From Bin18 sp965200355 (lineage in GTDB: Bacteria; Desulfobacterota; Binatia; Bin18): 64,000 bases of DNA. The stretch is from positions 2,542,001-2,606,000 of the forward strand of contig OZ241351.1 in NCBI GenBank assembly GCA_965200355.1, given 5' to 3'. A program made the translations under genes and the position numbers. Below are positions 54,256-61,831 of the stretch, piece after piece (position 1 is the stretch's first letter; every line of letters begins with the position of its first letter). The notes beneath the pieces were generated by a model. The model was not told the origin of the DNA, ran no database searches, and saw only the letters and a program-made list of their open reading frames with translations.

Positions 54256-55419
54256 ATGTCGAAGCTCAAACATGACGCCTCCCCGCAGCCCCACGAATAT
54301 CCGCGCCGTATTGTGCTTGCCGCGACCGGCCTGTCGCCCCAGGTCGTGACCGAGACCATCTATGCCCTGGCGGTCGTGGGACAGCCCGCGTTTCCGCCTA
54401 CGGAAGTCCGGCTTATCACGACCACGGAGGGCGCAAAGCGCGCGCAACTGCAACTCCTGCACGCTGACAGCGGCTGGTTTCACCGTCTACGGAGGGATTA
54501 TGATCTACCGCCCATCACTTTCAGCGCCGACCATATACACATTATAGAGGACGCTGACGGCCAGCCCTTGAGCGACATCCGCGAGCCGGTGGATAACACC
54601 AACGCGGCAGACTGCATTACGTCCGTGGTGCGTGAGTTGACGCAAGACGACTCCTGCGCCCTGCACGTCTCCATCGCCGGCGGCAGAAAAACCATGGGCT
54701 TTTACACCGGCTATGCGCTATCGCTGTACGGGCGCGAACAGAACCGGCTCTCGCACGTCCTGGTGAACGCGCCCTACGAATCGCATCCCCAGTTCTTCTA
54801 CCCCACTCCCCAGAGTCAGGTCATCTATACGCGCGGGCCGGATGAACGTCCCTTTGACACCCGTGACGCCCAGGTCAAGCTGGCGTCCATTCCGTTTGTG
54901 CGCTTACGCGATGGCCTGGATGAGAACCTGCTGAATGGCAAGGCCAGCTTTTCCTCTGTGGTGGCCGACGCGCAGCGCGCGATTCCGCCCGTACATCTGG
55001 AACTGAACTTGGCGAATTGTACGGTGGAGGCCGGTGGCGAGTCCTTTGCCATAAAGCCGAGCCTGTTCGCCTTTTACTGGATGCTGGCGGAACGTGCCCG
55101 TCAGGGCCGTCCTGGCCTGCACTGGAGCGAAGAGGGGGTTGCCACCGAATTGCTGGGGTACTACAGGCGCGTGGGCAATCCCTATTCTGGACCATACGAA
55201 CGGGCTGAAAAAGCATTTGCGCATGGGCTGACCGGCGAGAACGTCGATCCTAACAAACGCCACATCAAAACCGCGTTAGAAAAGCATCTTGGCCGGCGGC
55301 GCGCGGCCCCCTATCTTATTACCAAGCTCGAACGCCTACCCAATACTAACTATCGGCGGTTCGGTCTGACACTGCCGCCCGAAGCCATACACATCACGGA
55401 CAGCGCGCCATTCGAGTGA
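54256..55419 (+). CDS. CRISPR-associated NE0113-family CARF protein (ring nuclease Csm6-like)
   Basis: 387 residues from the ATG at 54256; a start as early as 54145 is possible because no strong RBS exists. N-terminal CARF domain: RRIVLAATGLSPQVVTETIY, EVRLITTTEGAKRA, and the ligand-binding loop SIAGGRKTMGFYTGYALSLY (about residues 140-160), the hallmark of Cas_NE0113 (TIGR02584). The C-terminal part (INK-like helices, PNTNYRRFGLTL) looks like a winged-helix or dimerisation module; no HEPN R-x4-H is seen. Known relatives are described as ring nucleases that degrade cyclic oligoadenylate; this one is uncharacterised. It is the only CARF gene here that is intact. Confidence 0.83.
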   Translation: MSKLKHDASPQPHEYPRRIVLAATGLSPQVVTETIYALAVVGQPAFPPTEVRLITTTEGAKRAQLQLLHADSGWFHRLRRDYDLPPITFSADHIHIIEDADGQPLSDIREPVDNTNAADCITSVVRELTQDDSCALHVSIAGGRKTMGFYTGYALSLYGREQNRLSHVLVNAPYESHPQFFYPTPQSQVIYTRGPDERPFDTRDAQVKLASIPFVRLRDGLDENLLNGKASFSSVVADAQRAIPPVHLELNLANCTVEAGGESFAIKPSLFAFYWMLAERARQGRPGLHWSEEGVATELLGYYRRVGNPYSGPYERAEKAFAHGLTGENVDPNKRHIKTALEKHLGRRRAAPYLITKLERLPNTNYRRFGLTLPPEAIHITDSAPFE

Positions 55420-55520
55420 TGATTCAGGGGGGCCGCAAGCTTGCCGGATAAGCGGGACGCCAGTGGTGAATGCTATGGGTTATGAAGGAACACGAACGTA
55501 GGGAAAGGAAGGATACGGTG

Positions 55521-56727
55521 ATGAACACCCTGGTAACATTTCTCGGCAAGGGGCAGTACGATAAGAGCACCGGCTACCGAACGGCGACCTACCGATTTCC
55601 CGACGGCTCGGAGCGAGAAACCCCGTTCTTCGGCCTTGCGCTGGCAAATCATCTGAACGTAGACACCCTGGTCATCCTGGGCACGAGTAGCAGTCAATGG
55701 GGCGTCCCGGTCGAAAACCTCGCAGGAGAAGGCCAGGAAGAAGAGAGGATTCTTCGCCTTATGGAGGCGGAAGCGACCGCCGCAGTTGACCAGACGATGC
55801 TGAACGACTTAGCGGAGGTAATGAGCAGCGCGGCGGGTCGCACCGTATTGCCGCGCCTGATCCCATTCGGGAAGAATGCCGACGAGCAGTATCGGATTCT
55901 CAACATGGTGGCCGCCGCGGCGCCTGACGGCACTGTCAACTTCGACGTCACGCACGGCTTCCGCCACCTGGGGATGGTCGGCTTTCAGGCGGCTTTTATG
56001 CTGGAGCGGATGCGCAACTTGCAGATCGCCCACCTATGGTACGGCGCACTCGACATGACAGACGCCGGTATCACGCCGGTCCTCACGCTCGACGGCCTCA
56101 CGCGGGTGCAGCGCTGGGTGGATGCCCTGGCGCAATTCGACGCCACCGGCGATTATGGCGTGTTTGCGCCGCTGTTGATTGAAGACGGTGTACCGGGAGA
56201 CAAGGCGGGGTGTTTGGAAGAGGCCGCTTTCCTATGAGCGTCTCTCGAATGATCGAGACGCCAAACGTAAGCTGGACACCTTTCTACCGGTGCTGAATAC
56301 CGCACTCCAAGGCGCGTCGGGCTTGTTTCAGGAGATACTCCAGGGCCGACTCGAATGGACGAAGAAGCCAACGCGAGCCGAACGTCAGGGACATCTGGCA
56401 ATGAAGCACCTGGAACGGGCGGACTTTGTCCGGGCGGTCATTTTTGGTCTGGAAGCCTTTGTAACGCAAGAATGTGAAACACGCGGACGGAACCCTGACC
56501 AGCGTCAAGACCGTGAGGAAGTCGTCAACGAACTGAGGAAAGCCGGGACATTGGGCGGCCAGCAATTCGACGCCTACGACAACCTCAATGCCCTCAGAAA
56601 TGCACTGGTCCACGGAACCCAGCCTCGCAAGGACAGCCATAAACGCCCGCTCAGGGACCAGACGCAACTGCGGACTGCCTTGGAGAACGACATCAACCGG
56701 CTGTTGACGGTGAAAAGGGAGTCCTGA
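55521..56727 (+). pseudogene. TM1812-type CARF-HEPN effector (Csx1/Csm6-like), split by a frameshift at 56231-56232
   Basis: ATG 55521 (AAAGGAAGGA upstream). CARF part: NTLVTFLGKGQYDKSTGYRT, FGLALANHLNVDTLVILGTS, NFDVTHGFRHLGMVGFQAAF (TM1812/TIGR02221 pattern), then LEEAAFL and stop TGA at 56237. The second frame, ending 56727, continues YERLSNDRDAKRKLDTFLPV and contains the HEPN catalytic R-x4-H as NALRNALVHG. Removing one C at 56231-56232 gives AAFYERLSNDR and a full CARF-HEPN protein of about 400 residues. As read, no RNase domain is attached. Programmed slippage is an alternative but the run (TTTCC) is short. Confidence 0.85.
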
Positions 56728-56802
56728 AATATGGCGGCGGCTGAGAGATGAGCCAACCCGCAGACCCCGTACAATGTGTTGAACCCTACAAAGAGCAAGA
56801 GC

Positions 56803-59420
56803 ATGGCTGAGACAAATCACAAAAAGAGCATCAAACCGACAGCGGTTGATTGGGATGAACTGTTGCGGGTCTATCTGCACGACCCGGTGGATAAAGCCCT
56901 GGACATTCGAGGACATGAATCTCGGGCGGCCCGGTATGCTTCCCGTGCCCTTGACTGGGAGGTGACTCGCAATGAGATCAAAGGTTCGGCATCTCTAGCC
57001 GACCAGCTTGCCGCAATCGCCGAGCGCATTCCCATGCCGACCGCTGGAGCAAACGGCGAGCGCGCTGTCGGTCCTGAAGACGGTCGGATTGCAATACGCC
57101 ATCCGGTCAGCGCTCAAGCCGCCGAATTAAGCGGGCTGACCCTCAATGAAGAAGATGTGGTCGAAGCCATTGGCCGCGTCGTTGATGGCCTGCCTGACCC
57201 ACGTTCGCGTTTTCTGGCGCTCTGGCGATTATTGCCGGAACAGCTAGACCCGAATATCGCTCGGCTGCCCGCCGACACCCGCGTTCCTGACCACACCCTG
57301 ATTCAGCACGCGGACATCACCAGCGGCATCTGGGCTAGTAGCGCAGGCGCGCACGGAAGGGCCTATCTCTCCGTCTTGCTCGGTCCGGTCCAAAAGTTTA
57401 TTGAGGTCGCGCGCAGCGTGCGCGACCTGTGGACGGGCAGCGCGGTCCTGTCGTGGCTGACGTTCCAAGGGCTCTGTCCAGTGCTTGACACCCTCGGCCC
57501 GACCGCGCTCGTCTATCCGGCCTTGCGGGGAAATCCGTTAATGGACCTGTGGCTCCATGACCACGCTGGTCTGAAGAGCCGCGGACTGCTTCCACAAGAA
57601 GCGTCACGTCGCTCTCCCTCTCTTCCCAATCGCTTTGTCGCCCTCGTACCCTGGGGCTCGGGCGGTGCTGAGGCCACATTGCTGGCCGGCACTTGCGCCC
57701 AAGCCGTGAAGCAAGCGTGCCGTCGTTTAGGAGATGACGTACACGCTTGCCTCAATCCTGAGATGAAAGCAATCAACCCCGACTGGGCACGTCACTGGCA
57801 ACAACAGGTGGACAGCTTTTTCGAGGTCAGGACAGCGGTGCTGCCTATACGCGAGATGAGGGATGAGACGCTTGCCGGCTTGCTCGGCAACACGGATTCG
57901 TTTGGCAAAGTATGGCCCGAAGCCGACAAGGTTCGCGCACTCGCCAACGCGATTCCGTCAGCCGAGCGCCCTGGCTATGATCAGCACTCGGCCGGCCGCT
58001 GGCAGGCCCAGCTCGAAGCCTCAGCCCGACTGATGGAAGCCCAGCGGTCTATCCGCCACGTGCCAGCAACTCCACCGAGCACGGCAGACGAAAACGCGCC
58101 ACCCAAGTGCAGCCTGCTCGGCTCTTACGAGCAAATGGGACCGTCCGACCTCAAGGAGTCTCGCCAATTTTGGGACAAGGCCGTAGACACGCTCCGCCTC
58201 CACGGCGTTCGCCTGCGTCGCCACGAACGATTTTCTGCCATTGCGCTGTGTAAGCGGTTTGCCGCTCCGGCAACCCTCGCCCACGAACTCCACCTCAAAC
58301 CGGACGACCTGCGCTTTCCCGACACCGCCACCGTTGCCGCCGCGAGATGGCTGGCCGAAGCGGGTATAAAACCGGATGAGGAGCCGGAATGGAACGGGCG
58401 CTGGCTGCACCAGAAAAATCGTAACGATGTGGGGGAAGGCGACGCCCCGCCTCCGAAGGCGGTTTGGGAACAGATCAGGGCGGCACGTCAGAAGAATCCG
58501 CCACCGACCTATTACGCTATTCTCATGATGGACGCCGACAACATGGGCCAGTGGCTCAAGGGCGACCACGCGCCGCAAGTCCACGAAGTCCTGCACCCGA
58601 AGATGGTCAATTACTACGAGCGGCTTGACGAGCGGCTTGGCAATAAGGCTACGGCCGGTCTCAATGCCAGGCGTCCCGTTGGACCAGCCCTGCACGCCGC
58701 CATCAGCGAAGCCCTCAACAATTTTGCCAGCCATATCGCTCCCAGCATCGTAAAAAAATACCAGGGCACCATGATCTACTCAGGCGGTGACGACGTTCTC
58801 GCCCTGCTGCCGGTCCGTCGGGCTATGAACTGCGCTGACGAATTGAGGTGCGCCTTCCGCGGGGAAGGCGGAGATATTCCCGGCTGGAATGAGAGCTATC
58901 TCACAATGGGCAACCGGGCCACCCTGTCCGCGGGTATCGCTTTTGTGCATCACAAAGAGGACCTGCGTCTTGCCCTTGAGGCTCGCGTAAGGCAGAGAAA
59001 GCGGCCAAGAATGCCGGTCGAAACCGCCTGGAGCTGCACTTTATGCGGCGTTCTGGCGAGCACGCAAAAGCCGGCCTGCCGTGGCAATGCGCAGCGTGGT
59101 TCCAGAAGTTGGTTCAGATATTCGCCAAAGGGGCGACGGACCGCTGGGCCTACCGGCTCCGCGCAGAACTACCGGCCTTGCAGGCGAGCGGCCTGCCTGA
59201 CGTAGCGATACGCGCCGAGATACGCCGACTCGTCAACCGGACTGTTGACAAGTCGTCCGATTCGGAGAGCCCGTTCGGCAAAGACGCAGAACAATGGTGG
59301 GCCGTTTATCAGCAGGCTGAGGAGAAGCAATCCACGCCCCCTCCCACAGCAGACCGTTTGGAGGCGTTTACTTTGTTGTGTCGGGGAGCCTCTTTCGTAG
59401 CGCGAGGGCATGATGGCTAA
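56803..59420 (+). pseudogene. cmr2: Cas10/Cmr2 of a type III-B system, C-terminus lost by a 1-bp deletion
   Basis: Start ATG 56803. N-terminal YLHDPVDKALDIRGHESRA is the Cmr2 HD-like region; a Cys/zinc region is near PPKCSLLGSYEQMGPSD; the palm domain has AILMMDADNMGQWLKG and IYSGGDDVLALLPV, so the GGDD cyclase motif is intact. After AGIAFVHHKEDLRLALEA (about 58983) the frame changes; the correct continuation AARKAEKAAKNAGRNRLELH... is in the next frame, ending GARGHDG at 59420. One missing G after 58983 accounts for it. The frame as read gives 800 residues with a scrambled last 70. The cyclase may therefore be made but lacks its C-terminal (Cmr3-contact) domain. Confidence 0.9.
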
Positions 59421-60510
59421 TCGCAATACTTTGCTTCGGCTGGAACTGCAACCAATTGAGAGTTTGTTCTTCCGCGATGCCCGGCCGTTTGAGGCCGCTA
59501 GCCGGGCGGCCTCGGGTCTGCCCATGCCCCAAACCCCTGCCGGTGCAGTGCGGAGTTTGCTGCTGGAGCGGCACGGGGTAGATTTCGGCCGGTTGACAGA
59601 GAACATCAGACAAGGGGTATCGTTTGCCCAAGCGCTGACCGAGTTTGGACCCGAAGCCGCCGCCGTAGCCGAGGTCCAAGTGCGCGGCCCCTGGTTTACC
59701 CTGAACGGTGAGGTGCTGGTGCCAACTCCTACTAGCCTCAGACGTGAGAAGAAAGAACTGGCGGACCCCAAAAAGGACACCCGCCGCGTGTTCCGGCTCG
59801 ACCCGCTCAAATCTCCACCGCCGGGCTGGCGGCCTGAACTGCCGGGGATGCTGCCCCTGTGGCGATATGGCCGGGAGACCGTCGAAGCCGCGGACAACTT
59901 CCTCAAGCCGTCTGGCCTGCGTTGTTTCCTGGAAGGCAATATCCCAGAGCCGGAGGATTTCGTGCCGACAAGCGCCCTGTACGAATTCGATGACCGGACC
60001 GGCATCGATGTCGATTCCGCAAAGAACACGGCTCAGGAAGGACACATCTATGGCATACGGATGTTGGTTCTCAAACCGAAAGCCGGTTTCTACGCTGAGC
60101 TGAGCGGCCCGCAAGCCACCGTCGCTCCGCTCGAAGCTGAGTCCCTGCTGATGAAATTCGGCGGTGAAGGCCGACACGTTGCTGTCCGCACGGCTGACCG
60201 TGGCGCAGACTGGCCGCAGGTCGCGCCGATAGAGAGCAAAGGAAGATTGGTGCTCCTGACCGCACCTGCCTACTTCAACGGCTGGAAGCCGCCGAGGCTC
60301 AATCCGATAGCGGCGGCGGTCAGCAGCCATCAGGCCGTTTCAGGCTGGGATTTGGCCAAGGGGGGCCCCAAGCCCAACCGTTTCATGGTTCCAGCCGGGG
60401 CGATGTATTTCCTGTCGCCGGGCGTCCAGATACCCCCTGAATTAGTTGAGAGTGAAGACGCGAAAACAGGCTGGGGAAGCTTTTTGGAGGGAAATTGGAA
60501 TGATGTCTGA
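59410..60510 (+). CDS. cmr3: Type III-B RAMP protein Cmr3
   Basis: 366 residues, start 59410 (or 59413), overlapping the cas10 end by 11 bp. Cmr3 pattern: LELQPIESLFFRDARPFEAA, VPTPTSLRREKKELADP, Gly-rich FGGEGRHVAV and PNRFMVPAGAMYFL near the C-terminus. It forms the 5' end (crRNA tag) cap of the complex with Cas10. No lesion was found. Confidence 0.9.
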   Translation: MMANRNTLLRLELQPIESLFFRDARPFEAASRAASGLPMPQTPAGAVRSLLLERHGVDFGRLTENIRQGVSFAQALTEFGPEAAAVAEVQVRGPWFTLNGEVLVPTPTSLRREKKELADPKKDTRRVFRLDPLKSPPPGWRPELPGMLPLWRYGRETVEAADNFLKPSGLRCFLEGNIPEPEDFVPTSALYEFDDRTGIDVDSAKNTAQEGHIYGIRMLVLKPKAGFYAELSGPQATVAPLEAESLLMKFGGEGRHVAVRTADRGADWPQVAPIESKGRLVLLTAPAYFNGWKPPRLNPIAAAVSSHQAVSGWDLAKGGPKPNRFMVPAGAMYFLSPGVQIPPELVESEDAKTGWGSFLEGNWNDV

Positions 60511-61419
60511 CAAAACCTTGTTGTTTATTCACGCCCTGACCGGGCTCCATCCCGGCAGTGGCACAGCGCTCGGCGTGGTTGATCTCCCTGTTCAGCGTGA
60601 ACGTCATACCGATTAGCCGACCATTCCCGGCTCGTCGCTCAAGGGTGTCATGCGGGCCGAATGCGAGCCGAGGAACGACGGAGACAACGTGCTGGCCGTA
60701 TTTGGTGACCCAGAGACCAGCGACGCCCCTGGCCATGCCGGCGCGGTCGCTTTTTCGGACGCGCGTATTCTGGCCTTTCCGGTTCGCTCGCTGACCGGCG
60801 TGTTTGCCTGGGTCACGTGCAAGGCGGTGTTGGACCGCTTGAAGCGCGACCTGAAACTTGTCGGAGGGGACAAACTCCCTGAAGTCCCCACAGTAGAGAA
60901 AGACGAGGCCGCTTGTGCTGCCGACAGCCCGCTGATTGCCGATGCCGCCGGCCGCCTGATGCTGGAGGAGTTCGAGTTCTCCTGCCTGGATAAGGGGGAC
61001 GTGAGAAAAATGGCCTCTTGGATTGCAGCCCATGCCGTACAGGACAAGGGCACCCAGGACAGACTGCGCACGCATCTCGCTGTTCTGCACGATGACGCCT
61101 TCAACCACTTTGTCCGTAACGCCACCGAAGTCGTCGCTCGGGTCGGGCTTGACTATGAGCGGAAGACGGTACGAAAAGGAGCGCTGTTCTACGAGGAATA
61201 TCTGCCAGCCGAAACGCTCTTCTACTCGCTGGTGCTGTGCAGCAACAGCCGTCGGCCCGGCTCGCAGATCTCCAGTGCCTCCAAGATTCTGCAATGGCTC
61301 CGCGACCATGCGCCCACGACTCTCCAAATCGGTGGGGGCGAAACCGTTGTGGGAAAGGCTTGTGCGCAGTCCATTTTCGCGAGGAGGATCAACATGAGCG
61401 CCAGCTGACCGACCCTTGA
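60500..61419 (+). pseudogene. cmr4: Type III-B RAMP protein Cmr4, with an amber codon and a frameshift
   Basis: ATG 60500 (GGAGGG upstream), overlapping cmr3 by 11 bp. LLFIHALTGLHPGSGTALGV and VVDLPVQRERHTD are followed by TAG at 60614-60616 where relatives have W (TDWPTIPGSS), then PTIPGSSLKGVMRAECE continues. The Cmr4 thumb and second half read DSPLIADAAGRLMLEEFEF and ALFYEEYLPAETLFYSL. Near 61356-61358 a missing G shifts the end: GETVVGK should continue GLCAVHFREEDQHERQLTDP and stop at 61419. Cmr4 is the backbone subunit carrying the target-RNA-cleaving Asp. With both lesions no normal Cmr4 is made; a downstream start at 60650 would give a truncated form. Confidence 0.9.
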
Positions 61420-61831
61420 CCAACGCCGCGCCCAACACGCCTGGCAGGCCGTAGAGCGCGCCAAAAACAAAAAGAAGGAAAAAGAGAAGGAATTTGCCCG
61501 CGAAGCCAAGCGGCTCCCTGTTCGCATCAAGACTGCTGGCCTTGGACAGGCGCTCGCTTTTCTTCGTGCAAAGGCCAAGGGCGAGAAGGCCAAGGGCGAG
61601 GATGTTCGTAACATTTTGCTTGTCCAACTCGGAGACTGGCTTCTTATACAGCGCAAACTCGCGCCCTGCCCAGGTGCAGTCAACCAAAGCTCTCTCATCC
61701 AGGCCATCATCGACAAGAATGCCGACTTCTTGCGCCGCGCCACCGAAGAGTCCCTATTATACTTGCAATGGCTGACCCGGTTCAGTGAAGCGGAATTCGG
61801 CACCGGGGAGGAGACGGACAATGGCGACTGA
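61394..61831 (+). pseudogene. cmr5: Type III-B small subunit Cmr5, TGA at codon 5
   Basis: ATG 61394 overlaps the true cmr4 end. The fifth codon is TGA (61406-61408); from there the frame stays open for 140 codons with PTLDQRRAQHAWQAVERAK, RIKTAGLGQALAFLRAKA, NILLVQLGDWLLIQRKLA and a C-terminal FLRRATEESLLYLQWLTRF, the helical Cmr5 pattern. No alternative ATG/GTG/TTG occurs before 61616. Cmr5 forms the inner filament with Cmr4. Translation would need read-through of TGA. Confidence 0.88.
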
